This document shows, in pieces, positions 18,037 to 26,617 of a DNA stretch of 64,000 nucleotides. The DNA is taken from assembly GCA_937873135.1 (NCBI GenBank), contig CALMVQ010000230.1, forward strand, positions 1 to 64,000. Direction: 5' to 3'. The number at the start of each line of letters is the position of its first letter. The stretch's first letter is position 1. Made by a program: the position numbers and the translations under genes. This DNA is from an uncultured Scytonema sp. (GTDB lineage Bacteria; Cyanobacteriota; Cyanobacteriia; Cyanobacteriales; Nostocaceae). The notes beneath the pieces are model-generated. The model was not told the origin of the DNA, made no database searches, and saw only the letters and a program-made list of their open reading frames with translations.

Positions 18037-19800
18037 TCATAACTTTTTATTTTTACTATCAGATAACGAAAAACTACCAATGCCTTGAATAATACCACGA
18101 CCAATTAAACCTAGACTTCGCCCAATTACTTGTGTAAGAATGAAGACAAGACCATTGCCAAATAAAGATAATAGAGACTGTATACGGGGAGCGATCGCAT
18201 CACGGAATTCTAGTGCTAGAGTAATAATTAGCGGGATACCAGATAGTTGTGCTAACTCCTGACTACGCGGAGCATAAATCGAAACTGTGGCAATACCGCG
18301 AGGTGCAAATACAAAGAGTTGATAGCAACTTTCAAAAATGGCTTTTGGTTCAAGTATTAAATTTTTGATTCTATATCTCCAAGATAAGTTATTCCGGAAC
18401 CGCTCAATTTCTCGTGTGGAAATTAACTTTTGGTCATAAAAATTTTGCTTAATTGTTTCTACGTCCGCCAACCTGTTCAATAATGGCTGTATCACAGCAT
18501 TTGCTACTTGAATTAACAAATTTTCTAAGATAATTAACGCTTGCTCTTGCGCTTCAATGCTACCTACCTGATATAACTTGTTATCAACCAGCAAATCTGT
18601 TTTAAAAAGTAGATAAGAAAGTAACTCATTAACTAAAGGGATTTTATTCAAAATATCTCTTTGCACTACTTCTGTCTCTTGTAGTAACAAAGTAACAACC
18701 TCTAATTGACGTTCGCCCACTTGTACCCTAGAAAACTTGCCAAAAAAATCTATGTTAACTGCTTGAAGTACATCTAATAGTAAAGTGTTTTTTAACTCGT
18801 ATAATCTCTTATAATCAACTTGAGAAGTACGGATTTCATCTAAGATATTAACTATTTTTTGTAATATAATATAAAGTAACTCTCTTTTTTTGTCTAAGCG
18901 CAAAATATCAATTTCTAAGGGAATATTTGTTACATTTTGCAAATTCAATTGTAATTTATTGACGCAAGAGCTAAATAATGCTGCTTGCAAGAATTTAGGG
19001 TTAAGTAGAGAGGGAGAATTGGGCGTGGAGGAGGAGTCAGATTTGGAATTTGTAGAAAGTGGTAATTGTAAAGACGCGATCGCTGATTCTTCTAAATAAG
19101 ATTTTGACGATCTCAAATTTTGCGTCTCTATAACTCGTTTCCTTTGGTATGGTGAACTCAACAACCGATTAATAAGCCAACGAGCCGTCAATAGTTCTCG
19201 TCTGCGTCCTGCCAAAATGGCCCGATCTAGTAAAAGCAGTCCAGGGATTTTTAACTGTGCTGTTACTTCTGCCAATGTAGCATCGATGTAACTACTTTCA
19301 GACATACGGAGACTATTCCGTATAATAGCAAAAGGTGATTGGGAGGAGTGAGGAGTTATCTCCTTAATTTCACTATCTCCAAACCAACAAGAAATACCCA
19401 CACTCACGAACCGCATGACGGCGACTAATTCGGAGATAGGCGTGCCTTTAGGGCAGTAACCCTCTACCCCAGTAGCCCTTGCTGCTAAAAGTAACCTTTG
19501 TTCTCTGACAGAACTAAGAAGCAGTATCGGCAGGTTCGGATACTCGGTTTTTAAGTGCCGACACATTTTTAAACCGAGATGCTCGTCGGCAGTAAAATTA
19601 TTGCCTAGTTCCAAAATCACCAAATTGACTTGATTGGAGTCTTTTTGCGCCATTTCTGCTAAAGTTTGCAGAGCAGCAGTGTATGTTTCTGCTTCCGATA
19701 CGACTTGTAAATTAGGCACTTGTTCCAGAGCTACGTGTAGTCCTAGCCGAAAGATTGGGTCTTGGTCAACTAACAATAATTTTAAAAATACATCGCTCAT
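18037..19800 (-). CDS. Receiver-domain protein with DUF3685 (Ycf55-like) C-terminus
   Basis: 587 residues. Residues 6-125 form a CheY-like receiver: acidic pair D12/D14, switch Ser in PILLLSS and Lys in YCPKGTP. The expected phospho-acceptor Asp is Glu64 (VILELGNN). There is no DNA-binding domain. Residues about 285-560 match my memory of DUF3685, related to the plastid-encoded Ycf55. The function is not established; the Glu may mimic constant phosphorylation. Divergent from the two small ORFs at 19864. Confidence 0.8.
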   Translation of the reverse strand: MSDVFLKLLLVDQDPIFRLGLHVALEQVPNLQVVSEAETYTAALQTLAEMAQKDSNQVNLVILELGNNFTADEHLGLKMCRHLKTEYPNLPILLLSSVREQRLLLAARATGVEGYCPKGTPISELVAVMRFVSVGISCWFGDSEIKEITPHSSQSPFAIIRNSLRMSESSYIDATLAEVTAQLKIPGLLLLDRAILAGRRRELLTARWLINRLLSSPYQRKRVIETQNLRSSKSYLEESAIASLQLPLSTNSKSDSSSTPNSPSLLNPKFLQAALFSSCVNKLQLNLQNVTNIPLEIDILRLDKKRELLYIILQKIVNILDEIRTSQVDYKRLYELKNTLLLDVLQAVNIDFFGKFSRVQVGERQLEVVTLLLQETEVVQRDILNKIPLVNELLSYLLFKTDLLVDNKLYQVGSIEAQEQALIILENLLIQVANAVIQPLLNRLADVETIKQNFYDQKLISTREIERFRNNLSWRYRIKNLILEPKAIFESCYQLFVFAPRGIATVSIYAPRSQELAQLSGIPLIITLALEFRDAIAPRIQSLLSLFGNGLVFILTQVIGRSLGLIGRGIIQGIGSFSLSDSKNKKL

Positions 19801-19863
19801 AGTCCTTGCAAAAATACAGGTACTATATTTTTTAGGCTGTCAGAAGTCAAATACACTACTAGA

Positions 19864-19986
19864 ATGACCTTTGACTCTATGGTCAACCTTCGTCCGCGCC
19901 AAAACAGGTCAATGGAAATACTCGACGCTACCATAAGAGAACGGGTTGCCCAAATTATCATGGAGTTTTTGGGGGGAGAAATATGA
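19864..19986 (+). CDS. Putative 40-residue protein coupled to the next ORF
   Basis: ATG 19864 opens a 40-codon frame (MTFDSMVNLRPRQNRSMEIL...) ending in ATGA that overlaps the start of the next gene by 4 bp, the usual sign of translational coupling. The second half is a regular amphipathic helix (IRERVAQIIMEFLGGEI) and an internal Met at residue 6 is an alternative start. The end of this frame also contains the GGGGGGAGA Shine-Dalgarno of the next gene. I do not recognise it. Confidence 0.5.
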   Translation: MTFDSMVNLRPRQNRSMEILDATIRERVAQIIMEFLGGEI

Positions 19987-20339
19987 ACACGGTAACGCTA
20001 AATCAAGAACGCTTTCAACTTCAGGATATTCCTACTCGGTTAAACGACTTGGCAACGCACCTAGACCAAATTCGCTCGCTAGTTTTAACTGACACAGACT
20101 CAGATAAAATTGTTAGCCTGATGCGCGAGAGTCGATATTATATCGAGTGGATTGTACCGCAATTTGTGGATATTGATGTTGACTCTTCTGCCGAACTAGT
20201 CGATTTAGGACGTGTTCTTACCCGGTGGCTGTTTAATTGGGAAAAAATCTGGGTTGACACTATTGAGCGAACCTCGGTTGCCCAAATTGCTGGCAGTTTG
20301 TCAGAACGTGTTCGGGAAGTGTCTTCATTAGCATCTTGA
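19983..20339 (+). CDS. Small conserved cyanobacterial protein, unknown function
   Basis: 118 residues, mostly helical, acidic, no membrane segment or Cys. Preceded by GGGGGGAGAAAT, a strong ribosome site, giving a clear start at 19983. Contains RESRYYIEWIVPQFVDID and LVDLGRVLTRWLFNWEKIW, with many conserved-looking aromatics. Probably co-transcribed with the 40-residue ORF. I do not recognise a named family. Confidence 0.75.
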   Translation: MNTVTLNQERFQLQDIPTRLNDLATHLDQIRSLVLTDTDSDKIVSLMRESRYYIEWIVPQFVDIDVDSSAELVDLGRVLTRWLFNWEKIWVDTIERTSVAQIAGSLSERVREVSSLAS

Positions 20340-20817
20340 CCAAGCTCGGTCGCACCAGGGATCTCGGCTCAATGGGCAACATTGCGGTTGTTAGAGAATG
20401 AGAAATGTTGCAATAATAATAGTAAGTACCAGTGTCATATAAAACGAGTATACGGAAAAGGACAGACTAGAGGAAAATAACAAACTGACTACATTCATGC
20501 CTTTCGGTGGCTTCAAGACGAAGAGTTTATCTGTTGCAACCTCGCCAGAATGTAGCTCTTTTACAAAAATTCACCCAAATAATGTGCCAATCTTATTCTT
20601 AGCAATCCCCTAGGTGGAAGCTAGGGGTTGGTGAACTATCTTATTCACTGAAGATGGTTAAGTAAATGTACTTAAAGATTTCTGATGATTAAAAAATAAA
20701 ATCCCATCTCAAACTGATACTGTTCACTTAAGGCTAGTTTTGAACAGCATTGTTTAGAGTGTCTTTACAAAAAAATAAAAATATTTTTCTTGTTTCCTTC
20801 TCCCTTCTCTCCAATTC
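20340..20817. other. Intergenic region with hairpin at 20604-20629
   Basis: 478 bp without a gene. It contains CTCGGCTCAATGGG (about 20362), also present in reverse orientation near 5030, and a stem AATCCCCTAG / CTAGGGGTT at 20604-20629. The hairpin could be a terminator or the end of an IS200/IS605-type element; no transposase is present. Confidence 0.5.
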
Positions 20818-21261
20818 TTAGTCTTGCGAGTTACGATATCCATAGAAGTTAATCGTGTAGTCGGTAATCCGCACTCCAGTTTGTTCTTCAACTTGGCGGA
20901 TGATTTCTTCTGGCAATTTTAGATGAACATCTAGAATTTGGTTTGTGTCCAGACAATTAACATGACTGTGGGAATCACTGATATTACCGTATAAACGCCC
21001 ATCACAGTGTTCGATACACTCTATAATGCTTTGACTGGATAATGCTTCTAAATTTTGATAGACAGAAGTATGACCGATCGCTTTACCTTGCTGATTTAGG
21101 CGATCATAAATCTCTCGAGCCGAAAGATGCTCGTTTGCTTGCCAAAGGAGTTCTAGAATAAAGCGACGCTGACGACTCACACGCATACCCAACACTTGAC
21201 ACTGCTCTAAAGCATCTTCAAGGGAACGAATTGGTTTTGCAAATACTGCTTGCTGTTGCAT
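20818..21261 (-). CDS. furC: Fur-family transcriptional regulator, FurC/PerR-like
   Basis: 147 residues. Winged helix with LGMRVSRQRRFILELLWQANEHLSAREIYDRL and TSVYQNLEAL, then the metal-binding region DSHSHVNC and a C-terminal helix. It lacks the CxxC pairs that hold structural zinc in many Fur and Zur proteins, which fits my memory of cyanobacterial FurC (PerR). PerR paralogues sense peroxide through Fe-bound His/Asp. FurA and Zur of Anabaena have different N-termini, so FurC is the best match; not proven. Confidence 0.75.
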   Translation of the reverse strand: MQQQAVFAKPIRSLEDALEQCQVLGMRVSRQRRFILELLWQANEHLSAREIYDRLNQQGKAIGHTSVYQNLEALSSQSIIECIEHCDGRLYGNISDSHSHVNCLDTNQILDVHLKLPEEIIRQVEEQTGVRITDYTINFYGYRNSQD

Positions 21262-21797
21262 ATTGTAATTTTTTAATTGAGCTAATTTTCTCTGAAGAGA
21301 ATGTTTGATATTTTGTATATTTAACGGTTATGAATGCGACACCTTATCCTTTATCTGAGCTTTGACCTTTGTTTGCTATAAAACCGCAGGCAGGATAGAT
21401 TCTTGTGTTGCTTGACGGTTGCTTTGTTTTTATAAAGTAAACTCATTACAACTTTAGCTTAAAATAGCTGTAAACGTCCACTAGTAAGTAGGCGTATCTT
21501 AACTTTGTGCGATTGCTTCTTAATCAGCCTAAGCGTTACCAAGAAAGGCAAAGGCTTAAGCGCAGAAAGAAAAAGGTATCAATACAAATTTGAGTTGTGG
21601 GTGTAGAGACACCATGATAGAAGCGTTTTTAGATTAATTAAAAATTTGTGTCGAGATGCACAAGCACTCTTCCACAAGGTTTCCAATTTTTAATCCCAGG
21701 CGCTTTCCTCGTGGGAGCTTAGCAGCATAGCTGAAGCAGTCTGCGATGCTCAACTCAACCTAAAGATTCAGTTATTTTGGAGCCAGAAAGGAGTACT
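21262..21797. other. Divergent region between the fur gene and crr6
   Basis: 536 bp. Near 21286-21302 the fur leader has an imperfect palindrome TTCTCTGAAGAGAA that could be an autoregulatory box. Near 21482-21493 is AGTAAGTAGGC, like the end of the element upstream of pilQ. No ORF is convincing. Confidence 0.45.
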
Positions 21798-22301
21798 ATG
21801 AGTTGCCCTTGGCTATTTTCTAACTCGATGACAATCACTATCTCACTCAACACTGACAGTATCAACACCTTGGATCTCTCAACAGCAGTAAGAGTTATTG
21901 AAAAACTTCTGCTAGAAGGAGCAGTCTTATCCTATGAACAGGAGCTGCGCTTTGAAATTGACTATTCTCAAGAACCAGATGATCCACGGGAACTCTCTGA
22001 AATTCCGGAGGTGCGGCTTTGGTTTATTCGCTTAGATGCTCGCTATCCCTGGTTACCTTTTTTACTTGATTACAAAGCCGGGGAATTAGTGCGCTATGCC
22101 GCCATGCTTGTACCGCATCAATTTAGTAGTAAAGAAGGCATTCTGTATAATCCTGAAGCTCTAGAAATATTTTTAATGAACAAGTTATTTGTTTTAACTG
22201 ATTGGTTACAACAGCAGAATATTTCCGGTAAGTCTCGCCTCCAGTCAATGGCGCAACTACTAGGTTATGAATTAGATGATGCTCTGTTTGAGATGTTTTG
22301 A
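21798..22301 (+). CDS. crr6: CRR6-family NdhI maturation factor
   Basis: 167 residues from ATG 21798, which has AAGGAG 4 bp upstream; other starts in frame are TTG 21777 and ATG 21828. Conserved core FEIDYSQEPDDPRELSEIPE, then LWFIRLDARYPWLPFLLD and a C-terminal LQSMAQLLGYELDDALFEM. This corresponds to chlororespiratory reduction 6, which helps insert the NdhI subunit during assembly of the NDH-1 hydrophilic arm. This fits a genome with NDH-1 CO2-uptake genes. Confidence 0.85.
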   Translation: MSCPWLFSNSMTITISLNTDSINTLDLSTAVRVIEKLLLEGAVLSYEQELRFEIDYSQEPDDPRELSEIPEVRLWFIRLDARYPWLPFLLDYKAGELVRYAAMLVPHQFSSKEGILYNPEALEIFLMNKLFVLTDWLQQQNISGKSRLQSMAQLLGYELDDALFEMF

Positions 22302-22362
22302 AAAAAGTTGGTCTATTTTTGTTAGTGGTTAATGGTCAACAAACAGCAACTAACCACTAACA

Positions 22363-23127
22363 TTATTTCATCTGGCATATTAGGCTTAATGCGCTATTGA
22401 AAGCATGTCCAACTGCTTTAGATTTGCTTGGTAACGCAGCCTGCCAGAGACGGTAATCGTTGTATTCAATAATTAAGTTTACCATATCATTAATATTAAT
22501 TTTATTGAGGACTTCATATTGGGCTAATTCAAAGTCTTTCCTTGTACCACCAATTTTTAGAATCTTCCGTGCAATTTGAATAAATTTATCTATAACGGTT
22601 TTCATATATTCTTTGCCTACATCTTCTGAGAAAATAGATGAGGCTTTGAAGGCATTTATTTCTTCTAAAAGAAGGTGAGTTATTTCTCTTCCTTCGAGAG
22701 TATTCCAATCTAAAGGAAGTCGAATTTCTAAATATTCATCTTGATAAAATTTATATCTGAGATACTCATTAATATCTATAGTTACTTGAATCAGTTTTTG
22801 ACCTGCTAATAGTGTTTTTAAAGGCTTGACGCTGGTATTAATAGATGAGTCATTAAATACTTGCTCTTTGCCCTTTGAACATTTATACGTAAGATAAGTC
22901 CAAATCCCGGAGGGAGCTAAATCAGTGCTTGCAGCTTGATAGAAAGTAATTGTTTCGTTTTCTTCATCCTCGAAGTATGCACTTTCTGCATCCTCAAGTT
23001 TACATAAATGTATATCCTTGAATGGCTGGATAATTTTTCTAAAAATACCTGTAATATGATGTGGTTGACTTTCTACTTGTATGTAACGTTTTCCGCTGCT
23101 AATAAAGTCATGTAAACGAATCGCCAT
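22363..23127 (-). CDS. Unknown protein
   Basis: 254 residues, soluble, acidic in the middle (EDAESAYFEDEENE), alpha/beta by composition, no signal, membrane helix or catalytic motif that I recognise. The C-terminal third is helical (FIQIARKILKIGG, NDMVNLIIEYNDYRLWQ). ATG 23127 follows AAAGGAAAAATC in its own orientation. A 17-bp perfect hairpin lies about 22 bp upstream of the start, which may place it in the leader. Low GC and an isolated position suggest an accessory gene. Confidence 0.65.
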   Translation of the reverse strand: MAIRLHDFISSGKRYIQVESQPHHITGIFRKIIQPFKDIHLCKLEDAESAYFEDEENETITFYQAASTDLAPSGIWTYLTYKCSKGKEQVFNDSSINTSVKPLKTLLAGQKLIQVTIDINEYLRYKFYQDEYLEIRLPLDWNTLEGREITHLLLEEINAFKASSIFSEDVGKEYMKTVIDKFIQIARKILKIGGTRKDFELAQYEVLNKININDMVNLIIEYNDYRLWQAALPSKSKAVGHAFNSALSLICQMK

Positions 23128-23490
23128 TGATTTTTCCTTTTAATAGTTCATCAGATGAGAGTGTAGATACACTCTCATCTGATGGAAAGACAGAAGTGAA
23201 AGAACACAAAACATGGCGCGTCAAATCCACTTATAAGATTGTGACATCGGGCAAGACTGGCAACAATTCATTGCCAAAACGCCGAAAATCCTCAGCCTTA
23301 CTGTTCTTTGTCACCGATCTTTGTTTTAACCTAAAATTTTTATTTATGGCTAGTTTATTAGCATTTAAATTGCATCTATTTAGATAGGAGACAGAAGTGA
23401 GGAGGCAGGAGTGTTATTCTTGGTTACCCAGATCACTCCTGCCTCATCTACCTCCTCAGTACGCGATCGCGATTTGGGAAAACGACCGAT
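23128..23490. other. Intergenic region with palindrome
   Basis: 363 bp. Contains the palindrome at 23149-23184, AT-rich DNA, and a GAGACAGAAGTGAGGAGGCAGGAG purine-rich repeat near 23389 with a pyrimidine-rich counterpart near 23435. No gene seen. Confidence 0.5.
23149..23184. repeat. 17-bp perfect inverted repeat
   Basis: CATCAGATGAGAGTGTA and TACACTCTCATCTGATG separated by only 2 nt. Very strong cruciform or hairpin; not followed by a T-run on either strand, so not an ordinary terminator. Confidence 0.85.
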
Positions 23491-24450
23491 CTAGCCACCC
23501 CAAATTTTCTCCAAAACAGTTTGGGGTGCAATATCAGTCATTTTGCCTGTGTGCGATTTAATGGCAAGGAATTTATTGCTTTGAGGCAATAGTTTAGCTG
23601 GTTGTGCGGAACCAAATAAAGCAATGGTATAAGTTTGTACTGCTACACTTAACTGCATCAATACACTATCCGTACATAGCATTAAGTTTGCTCCAGCAAT
23701 CATCGCTGCTAATTTGCCAATATCATCTGGAGAACTGAGCTTGATATTTGACGTAGATTGCTTGAGACTATTGACAAACTCTTGATCATCGGGTTCAGAT
23801 ATGACCACTATAGGCATATCTGGCTGCTTGTACTGTAAGTCTTGAATAATCTGCTGCCAGTATTTAACAGGGTAGGCGTTATCCAGACTTTTCAGCTTGG
23901 CTACCTTGCTCGAGCTACCACTAATTAAAACGTAGCCTGTTTCTTTGATTCCCAACCGTTGTTGCTCCTTATCTGCCCAGTCAATATCTATAGACGGCAC
24001 GTTGATTGTTAACTCGGGACTTGGAGAGTTGATGCCTAACCCTTGCAACAGGTCGTGATACATAGTAGCAGCATACTGCTCTGTTTTCAAAGGAACTGGG
24101 TTGGTAAGAAAAGCAGCTCCTTTTCCTTGATAACCAATGCGCGTGGGAATTCCAGTCAACCAGAGTAAAAGACCCACTAACCAGCTTTGCCCTAAAGCAA
24201 TTGCAACATCGTACTCGCGTTCGCGAATTACTCCTACCAAATTTGCCCAGTCAGCCATACTGTTACGGTCTTTAAAATCAAACATCCGTACCTCGTTAAC
24301 TGACTTGCTCACTCGGTAAGCTGCCTTCGATTGGGGTTCCACAACGACATCTATGTGGGCGTTGGGGTAATGCCGCTTCAGGTCATCAAGAGTGGGAAAG
24401 AAGAGAATTTGGTCGCCAATTCCGCCAGGAACAAGGGCTACTACTCGCAT
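23491..24450 (-). CDS. Glycosyltransferase family 9 (heptosyltransferase-like)
   Basis: 319 residues. N-terminal VALVPGGIGDQILFFPTLDDLKRHYP and VVEPQSKAAYRV, and the C-terminal nucleotide-sugar site region MIAGANLMLCTDSVLMQLSVAVQTYTIALFGSAQP are those of GT9 enzymes. In proteobacteria these add heptose to lipid A; cyanobacteria lack a classical heptose core, so it may act on O-antigen or exopolysaccharide. Starts 130 bp from the divergent ispD. Confidence 0.88.
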   Translation of the reverse strand: MRVVALVPGGIGDQILFFPTLDDLKRHYPNAHIDVVVEPQSKAAYRVSKSVNEVRMFDFKDRNSMADWANLVGVIREREYDVAIALGQSWLVGLLLWLTGIPTRIGYQGKGAAFLTNPVPLKTEQYAATMYHDLLQGLGINSPSPELTINVPSIDIDWADKEQQRLGIKETGYVLISGSSSKVAKLKSLDNAYPVKYWQQIIQDLQYKQPDMPIVVISEPDDQEFVNSLKQSTSNIKLSSPDDIGKLAAMIAGANLMLCTDSVLMQLSVAVQTYTIALFGSAQPAKLLPQSNKFLAIKSHTGKMTDIAPQTVLEKIWGG

Positions 24451-24580
24451 AATATTTATTTACGCTTACTCGCTCCCTATTTTAGGGGAAGATAGGGTTT
24501 GTTAGTTATTAGTTGTTAATTGCTAATTGTTCATTACCATTAACCGTTAACCATTAACTAGTATAAAGTTGGGGAAGATC

Positions 24581-25270
24581 GTGCATTTATTAATTCCAGC
24601 TGCGGGAACAGGAAGAAGAATGGGGAGTGATCGCAACAAACTCCTTTTAAGAGTGAGATCGCAACCAATTATCAGTTGGACTCTCAAAGCGGCTGAAGCT
24701 TCGCATTACATAAGTTGGATAGGTATTATTTCTCAACCTACTGACTGGCAAGACTTCAAGGCTATTCTTACTCAACAGAAGCTTACCAAGCCAGTGGAGT
24801 TGATTCTAGGTGGCTCTACCCGTCAAGAATCGGTTTACAATGGCTTGCAGGCTCTGCCAAACTCAGCTAAGCAGGTTTTAATTCATGATGGAGCCAGATG
24901 TCTTGCTACAGCCGATTTACTTGACAGGTGCGCCTACGCCTTGTCCCAGTGTCATGGTTTGATTGCTGGAGTACGTGTAAAGGACACGATCAAAGTTGTA
25001 GGTGAAGATGGCATTGTTAAAAGTACTCCTGAGCGACGGCAACTGTGGGCGGCACAAACTCCTCAAGGATTTGATGTTAAATTATTGAAACAGTGTCATG
25101 CTGAGGGGATTCGTCAAGGATGGGAGGTCACTGACGACGCGGCTTTGTTTGAAAAGTGTAGCTACAACGTGCAAATTGTTGAGGGTGAAGAGACAAATTT
25201 AAAGGTGACGACTCCACAAGATTTGGCCATTGCCGAGTTTATTTTGAAAAATAGACTAGGTGAGGAGTAA
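24581..25270 (+). CDS. ispD: 2-C-methyl-D-erythritol 4-phosphate cytidylyltransferase
   Basis: 229 residues from GTG 24581, which has GGGGAAG just upstream; a TTG at 24569 is the alternative. MEP-pathway enzyme that makes CDP-ME, needed for carotenoid, phytol and quinone side chains. The signature loop LLIPAAGTGRRMGSDRNKLLL is at the N-terminus, followed by ILGGSTRQESVYNGL, VLIHDGARC and VTDDAALFE. Length is normal. Confidence 0.95.
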   Translation: MHLLIPAAGTGRRMGSDRNKLLLRVRSQPIISWTLKAAEASHYISWIGIISQPTDWQDFKAILTQQKLTKPVELILGGSTRQESVYNGLQALPNSAKQVLIHDGARCLATADLLDRCAYALSQCHGLIAGVRVKDTIKVVGEDGIVKSTPERRQLWAAQTPQGFDVKLLKQCHAEGIRQGWEVTDDAALFEKCSYNVQIVEGEETNLKVTTPQDLAIAEFILKNRLGEE

Positions 25271-25506
25271 GGTAATTTCTCAGAGCGTAAATCTTAATTG
25301 AAGATCAGCTCTCTCGTCCTTCTGACAAATACCTTCAGCCTTCGGGCTTTATGTCTGATAAATTTTGTTGATGTTAATATTAAGTATTGACTTAAAAAGA
25401 TAATCATGATAAAGTTCGACACAATTTTTATTGGTCTTATGTCCTGAATGCAGCGTAGCAAGCAGTGGCTAAGGCGTGATGACCAATAACCAATGACGAA
25501 GAACCG

Positions 25507-26043
25507 ATGAATTCAGCGACTAAAATCGAAGCGATTCTCTATTTAAAAGGTAAACCCCTGTCAATCGGCGAAATTGCTGATTATGCCGCCTGCGATCGCG
25601 CTACTGCTGAGGAGGGCATAATTGAATTAATTGATGAGTACGCCCATCGAGATAGTGCTTTGGAAGTAGTGGAAACTCCGACTGGTTACAGTTTGCAACT
25701 GCGATCAGACTTTCATGACCTAGTGCAAATTATGATCCCAGTAGAAATGGGTGTTGGAGCATTGCGGAGTTTAGCAGCGATCGCCCTCAATAGTCCCATA
25801 CTTCAAAGCGATCTCATTAACCTACGTGGTTCAGGAGCATATCAACACGTTCAAGAACTCGTTGAACTCGGTTTCGTGCGGAAACGCCGAGACAGTGATT
25901 CTCGATCCTATTCGCTACAAGTCACTTCCAAATTTCATCAGTATTTTCAAATCGAGCAACTTCCGCAACAATTAGCCCTCAACTTGGGCAGGGGAGAGGC
26001 AGAGGGAGAGGACGCGCTTGAAGTAGGGGGGGAAGAGGAATAA
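25507..26043 (+). CDS. scpB: Segregation and condensation protein B
   Basis: 178 residues with two winged-helix domains: ATKIEAILYLKGKPLSIGEIADYA and then ALRSLAAIALNSPILQSDLINLRGSGAYQHVQELVELGFVRKRRD. ScpB works with ScpA and SMC in chromosome compaction. The last 17 residues are Gly/Glu only and encoded by a purine-rich tract, probably a repeat that has replaced the normal C-terminus. It follows ispD by 236 bp, with a weak hairpin AGCC-TTCG-GGCT near 25337. Confidence 0.9.
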   Translation: MNSATKIEAILYLKGKPLSIGEIADYAACDRATAEEGIIELIDEYAHRDSALEVVETPTGYSLQLRSDFHDLVQIMIPVEMGVGALRSLAAIALNSPILQSDLINLRGSGAYQHVQELVELGFVRKRRDSDSRSYSLQVTSKFHQYFQIEQLPQQLALNLGRGEAEGEDALEVGGEEE

Positions 26044-26155
26044 AAATAACTCCAGTCTGCTGACTCCTGACTCCTATCTCCCGACAGAGGTAATATGTCT
26101 CACCCCTCTACTATGGTTTAGAGTAGAATTAGCCACTCAGCTAAAAAAATTGCAA

Positions 26156-26500
26156 ATGGTGTTTGATCCTAACTTTTTAAATGACAACCCTGAGGAACAC
26201 CCCAATCAGCTTCTGAATGATAACTTTGAAGAAATTCCCAATCAGTTGCTCAAATATTTACAGCATCAGTCGCCTGAAGTCTTAGCCCGTGTCGCTCAGT
26301 CTGTTAGCCCTGAAATTAAACAAATCATTTCGCAAAACGTCCAAGGGCTTGTTGGAATGCTACCCTCAGAAAATTTCAATGTCCAAGTGACAACAGATAG
26401 AGACAATCTTGCGGGTTTGTTGGCATCGGCAATGATGACGGGGTACTTCCTGCGCCAGATGGAACAACGAATGCACTTAGATCATTTGAGTAATTCGTAA
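26156..26500 (+). CDS. DUF760 domain protein
   Basis: 114 residues from ATG 26156 (a TTG at 26150 is also in frame). Contains NQLLKYLQHQSPEVLARVAQSVSPEIKQIISQNVQGLVGMLP and ASAMMTGYFLRQMEQRM, which is the DUF760 pattern found in cyanobacteria and plastids. Function unknown. The N-terminus contains a short internal duplication (NPEEHPNQLLNDNFEEIPNQLL). Confidence 0.8.
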   Translation: MVFDPNFLNDNPEEHPNQLLNDNFEEIPNQLLKYLQHQSPEVLARVAQSVSPEIKQIISQNVQGLVGMLPSENFNVQVTTDRDNLAGLLASAMMTGYFLRQMEQRMHLDHLSNS

Positions 26501-26617
26501 AAGTTATGAGTTGTAAGTGATGAGTGATGAATTCAGAATTATTTCTCCTGCTATCTGAGTCACTAATTCAAAAATAAAACTCCTCACTTTGCTCTGTTAA
26601 CTCACGTGTAGACACCC

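Noticed and set aside
20604..20629. Hairpin as an IS200/IS605 end
   Set aside because: No transposase or second end nearby; only the single stem is visible, so kept as an unassigned structure.
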